Origin: Otis tarda
Taxonomy: Eukaryota > Chordata > Aves > Otidiformes > Otididae
Reading direction: 5' to 3'
NCBI GenBank assembly: GCA_026413225.1
Contig: CM048554.1
Location: forward strand, 9,316,001-9,380,000
Length of the DNA stretch: 64,000 nucleotides
The notes beneath the pieces were generated by a model, which was given only the letters and a program-made list of their open reading frames with translations, did not search any database and was not told where the DNA came from. Of the stretch, positions 1-41,213 are shown piece after piece (positions within the stretch are counted from its first letter, which is position 1; every line of letters begins with the position of its first letter). A program made the translations under genes and the position numbers.

Positions 1-212
1 ACTTTAAGAAAGATTGAGTTAGTATGTGAAGACGTTAATGTAGCTGTATACTCAAATAGGGACTTCTGTACTCTAGTTTTACAAGCTGGCTATGGTTAGA
101 TGCCCCTGTGTTTTCTGATGAAGAGACAAGCAGCCTCTCCATGGAGGAAGAACATTTACTTCTCCCCACTGTCCCTTTGGTTATTGTTTTTCCCTTTGGT
201 TTTTTGCATGAA

Positions 213-850
213 AAAAATCACAGTCCTGGTGGATAATAAGCTGAACACAAGCCAGCAGAAGACCCTTGCAACAACAAAGGCCTGTATTGCTGTATTAGCA
301 AGTGTGTAGCCAACAGGTTGAGGGAAGTGACAGTGCCTACCTGTTCAGTACTGGCAAGGCTGTGTTGGAAGAACAGTTTCCAGCTTGGGCTTCCTACAGA
401 CGTTGGTGTACGGTAACAAGCCCACTGGAAGGGCTTGTCAAGATGACGGAGCATGTGATGAAGGAGAAGCTGAGGGACTGGGCTTATTAATTCTGGAGAA
501 AAGGAGGCTAAGGAGGAGGGTAAACCTTCCTGCTGTCTTTGATGGAGTGAGGAAGACAGAGAAATACTTCTCACAGCTGTGTAGTGCTTCCACATATTCC
601 ACTATGAAAAGTCAGTAAGGGAAATTGTGATAAGCTATTAGGAAAAAAAAAAATCACCATGACAGTTTTAGATATTGGAACGGATTGTCCGGAAAGTTGT
701 GGTCTTTCCATCCTGAGAGCAATTAAAAACTCAACATGGCCCTAGGTGACCTGATCTATGTTGGCTCTGCAGTTGTGCATGGAGGTTGGGTAAGTTAATC
801 TCCAAGGTCCTCTCCATCCTGAATTATTGATTAGACTGTTGTTAGTGAGA
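213..850 (+). repeat. Old, strongly diverged CR1 3' fragment
   Basis: The order of CR1 landmarks is still legible: GATAATAAGCTGAACACAAG (the GATGAAAAGCTGGACATGAG site), then ACAGGTTGAGGGAAGTGA, then TGGAGAAAAGGAGGCTAAGG, then a decayed 3' end. No open frame remains. The rest of 1-1378 is SOS1 intron in which I see nothing else. Confidence 0.6.
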
Positions 851-1378
851 TGAGTGCCCTTTTAATCTTCTGTTTATAGATAACATGAAGGAGTTTTGCT
901 TAGGTTTCGGTCCAGCTTGCCTGTTTCAGGAGTGTTAATAACATACATAAACATATGTTAATAACATAACACAAACATACAGACAGTCCACACATTTGAT
1001 CTTGTGCTGTAGAATGATATCTGTAGGCATCTCCATCCTCACTTGTTCCTCTGAAGATGTATCACCTCTAATGGGGTCTTTTTTTTGAGATGTAAGGTAA
1101 AACAAACTAGTTTTGAGGTAAATAATGTGTGCCTCAGTGCATCTGTATCTGGGAAAGTAGTGACTGCTGCTCTCGTTTTACTGAGATTAATCTTTTAGCA
1201 GACAGTTTTCTCACTCACTTGTGTCAGGAGTGCACCTGATTATTTCATTAACTTTAATAAGCAGGAGCATGCAAAATCAGCAGATGATTGGATTTCTTCT
1301 TCCTAGGTCAAACTTCTGGATTTGCATGTACCAAAATGCTTGTAACACTTTTTGTATTTGACTTTCAATTGTTCGCAG

Positions 1379-29911
<28,533 letters not shown>

Positions 29912-30979
29912 ACTATGCCTTGCACTGGGAGTTGCATTTTCCTGGTGCTATGTCTGTTGCTGGCAATGGATGCACTGAACCTGGTGGTGCCAAGGAGTTG
30001 AGATGTATATGCAAACACTAAGAACTCTCCAATAGATTGGAAACGCAGTGTACAGAAATGAAATTGCAAAAACAGACATTCTAGTGGAAGAACCGGTTAA
30101 CTTGCTATTCTTGTTTTAGTATGCAGGACATTGTTCTAAAGTAATTGGACAACTGATTGTACCAGAAAAGACTTGAGGGACTTCTTTGGCCAATGAGCAG
30201 AGACTGTATTTGTGTAATGATCAATAATTTCCAGTACAGGAAGGAAAACAGTCTTGTATCCACCAGTTCCGTACAGTGGCACAGTTTTTGGAATGAAAAC
30301 ATTATGCACTTTTAAAAAATCTCAAACAGGGAACTTTATGTCCTTCTTAATTTTCCTTTGCTTTACTCCCTGCTTTAAAATATCTTCCTGAAATTATGAG
30401 GAGGACTATGAGGAAGATCTGTGGTACCTAACCAAGCTAGAATTAAGGCAAAGCACTGTATTGCAGTCCTGTTTACAAGTTGTTACAATGAGTAGTAGGG
30501 GGTACCTAGGCTTCACCAAAGAGGTACTTTATTATTATTTTCTGAAATATTATGGTGCCAGTTCAAAAATTAAATTTTTGACAGGAAGCATAATGTCTAA
30601 TTATTGTTTTCTTTAGACAAAGCAGATGAAAGTCTTACATCATTAAGATGACAGCGTTTTTTTTTAAAGCAGCACTATCATCTAAAGTAAATATACTACT
30701 ACATTTAGAAGACTGTTAATCTCTGCTAGGTTATGTCACGTTCTTTCTAAGGTTTACTGATAATCCATTTCATGGCTAGTAGCTATTCTTTTTCAGTCGT
30801 GCCATGAAAACAGTCACTTGTGAAAAGGAGCACTCACTGGTCAACTTCCATAGCTATTGTCACGTTTTACTAACGATAGATTAATCAGCATACCTAGAAT
30901 TGCCTTGCAGTTGCATAAATCTTGTGTATATAGTGAACATTGCATAAATATACTTGCGGATTGTTTTTAATTTAATTGA

Positions 30980-30985
30980 AATAAA
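30980..30985 (+). terminator. Candidate proximal poly(A) signal of SOS1
   Basis: A canonical AATAAA lies about 1.07 kb after the SOS1 stop in an AT-rich context. Use of the site is not shown. Confidence 0.45.
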
Positions 30986-32895
30986 GATACAGATATGTTT
31001 GGCTGACGTACGTTAAATTATTACGTGGACAAATGTACAACTCCATTTTTCATTTAAGCACTGAAGGGGATAAAAGCACGTGGTACATATTTTTCTTAGT
31101 TTGGTGTATGTATTTTAGTAATAAGTGTCTAAAGATAAATCAGTTTTGGCATGTGTTACAAAGTAATAATTTAGTAATATTTGAGAAGCTGGGTTACTCC
31201 CAAAGTGAATTATTGTACGTTATAAAACTTCTCAGACTTCCTGTATGACACTTGTTAGAAAAATTCAAATTTACATTAATCTTTACAGTAGCTTTCTACA
31301 TCCGAAATACACATGACAGCACATGTACTAGTGTAAGTATCATGACATGGATTATCTATAAACCTGTGTACTGCACTTCAGCTCTAGACAATACTGTGAT
31401 AGTAATGCATGGCAGTTATTGAAGAAAAGAAGCTCTATAATCTCCACTACAATATGTGTGTGAAGCATAAAGTATCTCACCTTCAGTGAATATGGCTCAT
31501 AGGTCAAAGCAAAATTCTATCATGTTTTCTCTTTGGAAGAAGAATGCATTTCAGTGTCTTAGAAAGCTGTGTCATTAGAGATTATGTTAGTTGAATGATG
31601 ATGGGAATCACCTTTTTAATGCTTTCTGCAGTGCCATTGATCAGTGCCCCTTGATCCTTTCATGTGGTCATTACGTTTCAGAAAGTGTTCTGATTTCATC
31701 AACAAGAACAGCAGTTTTCATCATAGTTAAATGATGAAATTTATCAGTTGTATTCTTTCTTTGATGTCTTTAACAATGTCATTTTGAAACATTTTCCTGG
31801 CAAAAGAAGAAAAAGTAAAGATTTCTAAACCTTGGCTTCAGAAGAGAACATTATATGGGAGGTTTTTAAAAACCCTCAAGCTACAGGAGGCATAGTTTAG
31901 GTTATCGGTTCTTTGGATCATGGGCATGCTGTTAGCAATGTCATCTAATTATTAGCTTATTAGTGGATTACCAAGAAAAACTCCTTAAATTTAGACTTTC
32001 TGATCTATATCTCTTCTTCTGTACACTCTTGTCTGTGCTAGTTTGTAGCCAGGGCAGATCAGGCAGAAGGAATGATCCAGTGCTTAGGTTGGTCAGTTAT
32101 AAGAAGAGACCTCACATGGATCCTCCTGATCAACAGATTTCTTGAATGTCAGTATGTCTCTGTTTCCCTTTGTGAAATGGGCAACGCTGTTGCGTATCTT
32201 TGTGGTTGAGGATAAAAGTGCTTTGCTAGTAAGGTACTCGGACAACAGGTGATAATGGTCACCATGCAAGAACCTAACTTAAATGTCCTTTGGAGCCCAG
32301 CAGAATGAGTCAGTCGTACAGTACACAAATCCAGGTGTTGACTCAGCTGCAAATAGGAAAGACAGGGTGAGAATCAAACTTGTTGCATTTAGAATAGGAG
32401 TTTCAATTACAACCGCTAAGACTGGTTTGTTTAGTGACAGCTTTATTTGTGTTAATGATTATTTAATCTGGAATGACCTTATTTGGACCATGTTTGCATT
32501 ATTGACAATACTTTTCACATAGAAAATGAAATAATTTTAATGATGCTGTCTGTCTGCTTGATAAAATGGCCCCGGATGGTCTGTCATGGCCTGAGATGAT
32601 GATGTGGCCCAGACAATGAAACATGCTTGTGTAGGGGCTAGGTGGGTTGCTGTGTTACTCTAGAGTGCTGATGTATGGCTAAGAGTCAGCCTAAACTACT
32701 GCAAAGTGTGTAGATAGGGTTACAGAGATCAGCAGAACTATATAGATGTGGTACTTAACATGCCGTTTCACTTCAAGGTTTCTACTTCATGTGTAATCTA
32801 GTGCAACAGTGTAGCATAACCTGGGTTTGTTCATTTTGTTTCAGAGTGTCATGGGTGTGTGTTAGCTCAGAAAAGCCCTCTGGGATGTGAAAATG

Positions 32896-33628
32896 CTGGG
32901 ATTCCAAGTGCAAGGTTCTTCACCTGGGTCAGGGCAACCCCCAGTATCTGCAGGCTGAGGGATGAAGAGATTGAGAGCAGCTCTGTGGAGAAAGACTTGA
33001 GGGTGCTGGTGGATGAAAAGCTGGACATGAGCCAGCAAGATCTGCTTGCAGCCCAGGAAGCCAAGCATGGCCAGCAGGTCAAGGGAGGTGATTCTGTCCT
33101 TCTGCTCTGGTGAGACCTCACCTGCAGTACTGCATCCAGCTCTGGAGCCCTCAGCACAGAAAAGACATGGACTAGTTGGATCAGGTCCAGAGGAGGGCCA
33201 CAAAAATGATCAGAGGGCTGGAGCACCTCTCATATGAAGAAAGGCTGAGAGAGCTGGGGTTGATCAGCCTGGAGAAGAGAAGGCTCCAGGGAGACGTTAT
33301 AGCAGCCTTTCAGTACTTAAAGGGGGCTTCTAGGAAAGATGTGGGCAAACATTTTAGCAGGGCCTGTTGTGACAAAGGGTAATGGTTTTAAAGTAAAAGA
33401 GGGTAGATTTAGACTAGACATAAGGAAGAAACTTTTTACACTGAGGGTGGTGGAACACTGGAAGCAGGTTGCCTGAAGAGGTGGTGGATGCCCCATCCCT
33501 GGAAACATTTAAGGTCAGTCTAGATGGGGCTCTGAGCAACCTGATCCAGTTGCGGGGGTGGGGTCCCTGCTTCTTGCAGGGGAGTTGAACTAGATGACCT
33601 TTAAAGGTCCCTTCCAACCCAAACTTGT
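32896..33628 (+). mobile_element. CR1 3' fragment in SOS1 3' UTR, sense orientation
   Basis: The + strand reads CR1 RT C-terminal sequence (LRDEEIESSSVEKDLRVLVD, then DEKLDMSQQDLLAAQE, then [20 protein letters not shown] in shifted frames) and ends TTTAAAGGTCCCTTCCAACC. The final ATTCTATG repeats are missing or eroded. It would be part of the transcript if the distal SOS1 poly(A) site is used. Confidence 0.93.
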
Positions 33629-35392
33629 ATAGCAAGTGCTATACACTTACTTTTGTTCAGCATGCTGTGTGGAACGTCAGCTGTCATGCTGCCCGGTACA
33701 TGCTGTTGTCATGACATTCAGCAGCCCAGGCGAAGTTTTTCTACAATTGTCTGCTAGCAGAGAACATTACCCTGCTTCGGAGTCGATACCATGGAAGCAT
33801 TTGCGTGATCCACGCTCAAGAAGCCTTCTCCAGTGTGGACTAACCTGTTTCTGTAATATGCGCCTATCAAATCAGAGAGGGAGAGATCTGTCTCAGTAAG
33901 AATGTATTTATGCTAATTCACTGGGTTTAGATCCTTCAAGAATCAGAGTGACATCGTGGGATGTTTATTTTTTTTCTTTCTTTCTTTATCTTAAATTGGA
34001 CTTTCTGTGAATTGGATCTGATTCAAGCTTGATGATGTCACTGGAGGTACCAGTATTGAAGGTAGTAGATTATTGTGCTTCAGGGAGAAGACTTAATTTT
34101 GTTACATACAAGGAAGTTTCTTTTCAGCCTGAGAGGTGCTGGAGCAAATTTGTATTCCAGCAGGCTGTGTGGCGATGCCAGTGCATTATAATAAGCATCA
34201 GTTCCCTTATCTGTGGCTGTTGTCTCAACCTAGTGTGGGGTTTTATAGAAGCAGCCTCTACTACTGGTATTTCTAGCATTGCTGCAATTTAAGCTCAACT
34301 AGAAAGAGCCCCTCATTTGTGAATGTTTGTCTTACAAATTACATGAAACTGAAACAAAATGTTTTTTAATGCTTTGCTGCTATGAGCAGTGCAATTAGCT
34401 GCAGTATGTGAAAGTCTCTCCTTGACTTTCTCCTTGCTGCCTTTTCCAGCCAGCAAGGACGGGACTTGTTCAAAAAGACTTTCAAGATGATATTTGAAAG
34501 TTTGCAAATTGTTATGGGTTGTTCCCTCCACCTCAAAATACCCTTTTTCAGTTGTTGAGTTGTCATTTTGAAACCTAGATGATGCATGGGCTGAAGCCTT
34601 TTTAGCTCTTATTCATTAAAGAGAGAAACCTGTGGCGCACTATAGTTGTAAAAACAAAAGTGCTTTTAATTTACTTTGTAAATTCCGTGCCTTATTTTCC
34701 ATTTAACAAACCCACCCATTTTTCTGTCAATGTTGAACAAATTTCCCTTTAGCCTTCAGTGGAAAATAGTGCATTAAGTAGCCAACTGCTGCAGCATTAT
34801 AATGCAAACAAAGTGAAGAGTAAGTCACACTTTTTTTTTTTTTTTTTACTTTCTAGCCAGCAGATATGAAATCCTGTACTGGGCGGCTGAAAAGTCGAAA
34901 GGGAAAAATAAAATAAGATAAAATAAAATAAACATATGCCAGATGCATGACAATTTTAGTAGCTACCAAATGTGTCTTTTATCAAAGGACGTCTGTAATA
35001 TTTTTAAAAAGAAGGGTAGATGAAGGTAGACCATTGGGGTGCATGTTGCTGGAATTGCTTTAGAAGAATTTTTCAAATCTACTTCAGAATAAGTCTTTTT
35101 TTTTTTGTGAAAAGAACAAATTTTAGGTTTCAGTAAGATTGTTCCAATATATGTGTACATTTGCCATTGATGGCACGGTTACTTACCAAAATGAGTAAAT
35201 GTTAAAAGCTATGTCAGTCCAGTTGTAAAAGAAAAGAAAAACAAACAAACAAACCAGAGAAAAAGAAGTGGTAGACTTTAGCTGGCACATCTGATGACCT
35301 GTGTACATAACTGTCTGTAGGTGATCTTTATATGCTGTGCCTGCACTGATTGCATTTAAGTGAAAATTTAATAGTGTCTGTTACCTTTTGGC

Positions 35393-35398
35393 ATTAAA
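35393..35398 (+). terminator. Candidate distal poly(A) signal of SOS1
   Basis: An ATTAAA variant signal lies 5.5 kb after the stop and just before the solo LTR. The spacing would fit a long SOS1 transcript. Confidence 0.35.
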
Positions 35399-35613
35399 AG
35401 ATGTGTTCTAAAAATGAAGAAAAAGAAGTCTTACACTTCTGAATGTGTAAAGTACACTGAAAGTCCTTGTAGTCTCAGGCTGGCTTCCTTAAGCTTAAAT
35501 ACGGTGTGCTTTACATTAAGGACTATCATGAGTCTGTTACAGATGTAGGTTTTGCTCAGGATAGTAAAATACTAAAAGACATAGTAGCTTCTGAGCAGAG
35601 GAACTGTATGAAG

Positions 35614-36759
35614 TGTCGTAGTTCAGCCCTGATCAGGACCAGACTACGCAGTCTCTCTCTCACTCCCACCACCCTCCGAGAGAACAGGGAGAGAAAATAT
35701 AAGAAAAACGGCTCGAGGTTTGAGATAAGGACAGGGAGAAATCCTTAAAGTTACCGTCACGGGCAAAACAGACTCGACTTGGGGAAAACTATTCATTTAT
35801 TACTACAAACAGCAGGATAATGAGACAGAGAACAAAATAACCTCCCTCCACCCCTCCCTCTTCCCAAGCTTAACATTATCTCTACTACCTTCCCCCCCCC
35901 GAGCGGCACAGGGGGAAAGAGGGAATGGGGGTTGCAGTCAGTTCATCATACGTTGTTTCATGCCGCCGCTTCATGGTCGGGGGAAGAACTCCTCACATTC
36001 CTCCCCTGCTCCATCGTGGGGTCCCTCCCATGGGCCACAGTGCTTCGTGGAACTGCTCCGGCGTGGGTCATCTCTTCCACGGAGTACAGTCTCTCCAGAA
36101 CGGCTGTCCCAGCGGGCCCTCCACAGGCCACAGCCGCCTTCAGGCATCCACCTCCCCCGGTACGGGGTCCTTCACGGGCTCCAAGTGGATCTCTGCTCCT
36201 CCGTGGACCTCCATGGGCTGCAGGGGGACAACCTGCTCCACCATGGTCGTCACCACAGGCTGCAGGGGAATCTTGGCCAGGAGCCGCATCACTCCTCCCC
36301 CTCCTTTCTGAACTGACCTTGGCGTCTGCAGCCGTTCCTCACAACAGGCTGGTAGATGTCTCTCAGGATCTTTTTTACATCTTACTCACTTCTCATCTCC
36401 TCTCCACTTCTTGCAGCTGGGCCGGGCAGAGTTGGGCCCAGTCGGCTGCCTGGCGAGAGGCCAGAGGGTGAGGCCTGCAAGGCCCATGAGGCCTGCGCCT
36501 CCCCCTCTGCGCCTCTGCCTCCACTCAGCTGCTTCACATCTTCTCTTCTCTTTTTTTTTTTTCTCCTGTTTTCCCCTTCTTAAATACGTTATCGCAGAGG
36601 CGTTGTCACGGGACATTCTGCTACCAATCAGCTCGACCTTGGCCAGCAGCAGGTCCGCCCTAGGCCTGGCCAAGTCCACTGAACAAAGGGGAGCGACTTC
36701 TAGCAGTTTCCTGCAGAAGCTACCACCTTAGGCCCCCCCTCACTAACAAAACCATGACA
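35614..36759 (-). mobile_element. Solo LTR of a second endogenous retrovirus family
   Basis: A 1146-bp block begins TGTCGTAGTTCAGCCCTGAT and ends ACAAAACCATGACA, i.e. TG...CA. About 55 bp at its left end resemble the provirus LTR, but the rest is different and GC-rich. GAAG flanks both sides, though only 4 bp match, so the target duplication is uncertain. No internal retroviral genes adjoin it, as expected after LTR-LTR recombination. ORFs inside (35925-36731) are chance frames. Confidence 0.85.
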
Positions 36760-39700
36760 GAAGAAGACAAATAAGCAAGGTGTATGTACAGTAGGGGACA
36801 CAAAATAGCATCTTTTAACTGTGTTGTTCTCTGCCACAGGATTTTTCATTGTAGGTGTTACTCCAGCTCTGCAGCTTTCTGTTACAACTTATTTTGTCAA
36901 AGGAATCTGCAGTCTGACTAAATACTATCTCTTGAGTTTTACTGTATGAAGGTTTTAGGTAGGTAGTTTAATATAAGAGCTTATGTTTCATCTCCTTGTT
37001 GAATCAGATCACATTGTGTTTAATATCTTGTATCTGGCAATAGGTAAAACATCAGCTTTCAAAGAACAGAGTGAATAAATGAAAAACATTGAAAAGTAGA
37101 AACTGCTTAATATTCATGGTAGCCTTCTCCATCTCAACTGCCCACAAAACCCACAAGACCAAACGATGGCCAAAGGCAGTACTATGCATGCCCCACCTCC
37201 TCTCCTGTTTAGGCATGAGCAAGGGGCCTTAACAACTTTGTGTAGAGTTTGGAAAAAGCAACTGCATTCCTTGGAACCTGTTGAAGTGGTTTTATACCCT
37301 GACTAAGGAATATTTGTACTTGTACATGAGTTGTACTGAGTTGAAAATACTCCAAGAACTTGTAGAGGAAGCCAGGATACATTGTAACTCTGGGGATAAA
37401 AAGTAGGAGAAAGTGCCTAAGTTATATAAACTTAGAAGTAGCCTCAGTTATGCTGGCTTAGAAGGAATGAAATGGTGAAAGGATACATTTGACTAGCCCT
37501 GAAAGTCAAAGTTACCCATAATCTGAGAAGACTCTAGGGTGGCTGACTTAAGCAGGGAGTGTAGCCATGGAGAAGTGATGTAGAAGAGTCACAGCCATGA
37601 TGAGAGCATGTCGTTTTGCGTGCTGTTTCAGGCACTGGCTGTTCCCCAGCAGCTAGCTAATAAGCATGATCTGCATCCATAAGATTGAAAGGGATTTAAG
37701 GAGGAAAAACCCCAGTAGATTTGCACAGGAGTAAAACTGCATTCGAGCTGTTGATTCAAACTCTGCTGGCATACTCTAATCTCTGGGATCACTGTCCTCA
37801 AGTGATACAACACTGCACGGAGCTACAGAGCAGTAGGAGCTACACGCTTGCAGATGCCGCGTGGTATGGGAAGGTGTGAGCACCACAGGCTGAGTTGCCC
37901 CTGTGTGTAGTGTCATTGTTTTGGATCTGCTGAGAATGTGGCAAAGGTAAGACAATGTTGATAGTCAGAACTGGAATTAAATTTTTTAAAAAACTTGGTA
38001 TGTGACAGACATTTGTGATGTGCAGGAAGATATTAAGATCTCTTACAGACTTGAATAGTTTAAATTACAGTGGTGTGTATGCCAGTGGAGGAGGCTCGTG
38101 GGATTTTTTTGTGAAAGCTCATGTCTCTAACATACATAGCAGAAGGAGTAAAGGAGATGGAGGAAGGAGCTGAAGAAATGTTGCAGTGAGCTGCAGCAAC
38201 AACTGGATCTTGACCAGAAACCTAGAGAGTGAGTCAGCTGAGTGCTGTCTTGGAACTAGGTGTATGGAAACAGTGTTCTTGCATGACTGTATGTGCAGGG
38301 GAAGAGGACTTTGTAAGTAGTGTTGCCTCAGAAAGGTACCTGAGAAACCTGGTTCTTCTTTTAATGGATGCAACCTAATGACTGATTCAGTGCAAAAGAG
38401 ACAACAGTGTTATTTAAAAGCAACATTTATTTGGCACAGGAAGAAAAATAATCCAGAGCGCACATGTACACTGAAGGTGAAGTTGGATCGGATCCTGCAA
38501 GAGCTTGTGTGTTTCTGCGTGGTGCTGAGCATCATTCATTCATTTTATTTACATGTACATATTCTGAGCAGGTGTAAGGACATCTCAGATGATAAGCATA
38601 GACCTGGAAGTAAGAACTCCTACAGGATCAGAAAGAAAGAACCATCAATTCTGACCATGCCTTAAATCACTAAAACAGAAGCTAAAATCCATGTGCATTT
38701 TATAAGCAAGGATCTGCCACTTTGGAAGGATTTCCTCACTCAGGAGATGTTAGCAGGTAGGTTTTCCCCTTTGTCCTGTTTCTGTCGTGGCATCTGCCTG
38801 GGAAGGATGAGGAGCAAGCTTGTTCTATGAAGGACAGAAGTGTCATTATATATGAGACCAAAGACAGAAGCATCAGAGCCCTTGACAGCACCAGTGCATT
38901 ACAGTGGAAACTTCTCCATATTGATATAACTCAGGTTCCATGGACAAACAAATAGGTCTGTCTATGGCTGATTCCTTTGCAGAACAGGGTTTGTTGATGA
39001 CAATTGCAGTGACAAGTATCTGGCTCTTCTTACATATTTCTATCCTGGCCCTGCACTATCTGACTGAAAGCTGTGAAGTCCTAGGAAGTGTCTTTGTGAT
39101 GCAGTGGCTAGTCAGCATGGAGCAGCCCTAGCTGGGAAGAGACAAGGAGTTTGTAATTTAATGAGGATGTGAAGAAGAGGGAAAGAGATGGAAGGTGTTT
39201 TTTGTCATTAAAAAGTTTAAACTTTAAAAAAAAAAAATAAATCTTCCCAGAATAGTTTCCAAATGCTGGGGTTAAAAAAAAAAAAAAAGAAAAAGGATTT
39301 TTTTTCCTTCTTTGTAAGGAGAAGTGGATTTTTGGGAACTGTTTTGGGAACAGTAAAATCTATGGGGCAGGCATCAGCTAAAACATTTTAATCTCTGGGG
39401 TATTTCTTGGTCACTTTCTTGAAATACTGGAAAAACTTTGATTGAGATAAAGGATGGATTTTGTCTGTCTTAGGTGGATAACCCTTTTCACACACACCTC
39501 TTCACCTCCACCAGAGGAGGAAAAGCAGATGGTAGATGCAAGTCAGTCGACACCACGGGAGAGCTATAAGCCCTGCATCTGCAGTGGGTGTTATCCACTG
39601 CAGCCAAGGACACCTGCTCTGGACCCTCCTTGTACTGTAGCCACTGCCAGGAGAGCCGTGCAACATCATGATTGCTCTTCTCTTGGTACCAGATTGAGTT

Positions 39701-40514
39701 ACCCTTGCACTGGTGTTGGAGTCCCAAGCCCCTGATGTTACAGCCTTGCGTATGTCCCCTGACATGTTGCTGTTGGCCCCACAGAGAAAGTACACAACCT
39801 CTTCACGTGAAGCTGTTCTTTATAACAGACCAGTGTCCCAACTCTGCAAAAATAAGTAATAAAACCACATTTCCTCTTGAAACTGCCTTCAGCACGCAGC
39901 TGGGATGTGACATGGATATTGCACCAGAGGGCTGTGTTTCTCTCCGTACTTTCTTTTTAACAAAAGCTATAGTCTGCAGAGAACAGCATTGCTGAGGGTT
40001 TGTCATGTCGAGATGCAAGGAGGGAGGTGTGTATGTGGCCTTGTTGTGGGAGGAGGAGTATCCTTGCACAGGAAGGAGGGCTTGCGACTTTGAACATGAG
40101 GTATCATCAATTTTCCTGCCCTAGTGCCTCAGTTTTAGCTAGAAGAACTACTCCAAAGTAGGGTGTTGCACATGATGGGGCTTGTAAGGTGGTGTCAGGC
40201 CAAAGAGAGTTAGCAAAGAGTATTTCAGGTGTATTACACATCAGAAGCCAGGACACTAGTTGACTGTGTCAGTGTCTGCATGGATCCATGGTGAGAATAG
40301 GGTGGAGAAGAGTCTTTGTCTCTTGTGGCAGGCCCTGAGCTCAGCCTGCATCACCTGCCTTGGAGATACAGGCAATTCCGACAGCAGGAGCAGAGATTCA
40401 TACAGCAGGAGGCAATTCAAGAAACAGCGTGCCGCATAAAAGGTGACGGAGGATTCTGAGGAGTGGTGGAAGTCCAAAAGAAAGGATGCTGCTGATTAAG
40501 CAGTACAAAGCCCA
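36760..40514. other. Intergenic DNA between SOS1 and ARHGEF33
   Basis: I see no gene or clear repeat here. Poly-A runs lie near 39226-39238 and 39275-39290. Short ORFs such as 39454-39735 (+) lack homology I recognise. Part may be extended 3' UTR of ARHGEF33. Confidence 0.6.
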
Positions 40515-41075
40515 GGTGCTTTAGCTGATGTTTATTAGACCATCTCAAACCACCAGGGTAATGTGACCTGGCCTCCTGGAAGATATCTTTGATGGTGTTT
40601 TTTCTTTGGAAAGTGGAGGAAAGAGGGAAATTTCAGACTTCTGGCCAGGATGTCAATGCTGCAGAGGTAACCCTTCTGTCGTGGGTGAGCCCAAATTAGA
40701 CTTGGCTTCAATTTGGAAGAGCAAAGATGTATGGCATATCAAGCAGCATTGGGGGATGAGGGGAGGAGAAAATAGTGGGATTTGGCCAAAGCTTTCCAGA
40801 ACTCCAAGGAAAGTTAAGTCAGGCAGGGATGAAAGCTAGCAAGTGCTTATTGAACCTGCTGGCTGAGCTGCACTTCAACCCATAGTCTGGCCCTGCCCTG
40901 TGCTAGGAAGAGCAGGATGTGTTTGTAAGGCAGTTATGACAGTCTCCTCTCCCCCACCTCTCCACCTACTGTGTTAGTCAGGGGGGATCTTGGGGCCTTG
41001 CTGTCTGTCTCCACCCTCAAGGACCTGGGGAAGCACTGTCGCACTTAGGCTGTGGCCTGCCTTTCTTGGGGCTGC
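40515..41075 (-). other. ARHGEF33: ARHGEF33 3' untranslated region (extent inferred)
   Basis: Non-coding DNA runs from the ARHGEF33 stop to just past the candidate AATAAA. The end is inferred from that signal only. Confidence 0.45.
40531..40536 (-). terminator. Candidate poly(A) signal of ARHGEF33
   Basis: AATAAA on the minus strand lies about 540 bp downstream of the ARHGEF33 stop. It is the first canonical signal I noticed after the stop. Confidence 0.45.
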
Positions 41076-41213
41076 TTATTTCTTTTTGAAGAGCTTGCGG
41101 AAGGAGCTCCGGAAACCCCCTTTGGGCTCATGCCGCGGGTTGTGGTCGCTGAAGGATGTTTGCTCATTGTCATCCTTCTGGCAGAACCTGGTGTTGTCTT
41201 CTGCATGGAGCTC
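41076..41213 (-). CDS. ARHGEF33: ARHGEF33 last coding exon: basic C-terminus
   Basis: It encodes [40 protein letters not shown] and LFKKK, with TAA at 41076-41078. The [12 protein letters not shown] end is conserved with human as recalled and looks like an amphipathic basic membrane-binding tail. Confidence 0.95.
   Translation of the reverse strand, partial: ELHAEDNTRFCQKDDNEQTSFSDHNPRHEPKGGFRSSFRKLFKKK

Larger units (their letters stand above)
29912..35420 (+). other. SOS1: SOS1 3' untranslated region (extent inferred)
   Basis: AT-rich, non-coding DNA follows the SOS1 stop. Human SOS1 has a 3' UTR of several kb, so this stretch is plausibly transcribed as far as one of two signals: AATAAA at 30980-30985 or ATTAAA at 35393-35398. 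It carries a sense-oriented CR1 fragment (32896-33628), a poly-T run (34831-34847) and an AAAAT-type repeat (34903-34932). The distal end is uncertain. Confidence 0.6.

Noticed and set aside
35925..36731. Overlapping Pro/Ser/Leu-rich ORFs of 75-179 codons
   Set aside because: They lie wholly inside the GC-rich solo LTR; several frames are open at once, which is a composition effect.
39454..39735. 93-codon plus ORF between the two genes
   Set aside because: No domain, no conserved motif and no splice or promoter context; probably chance.
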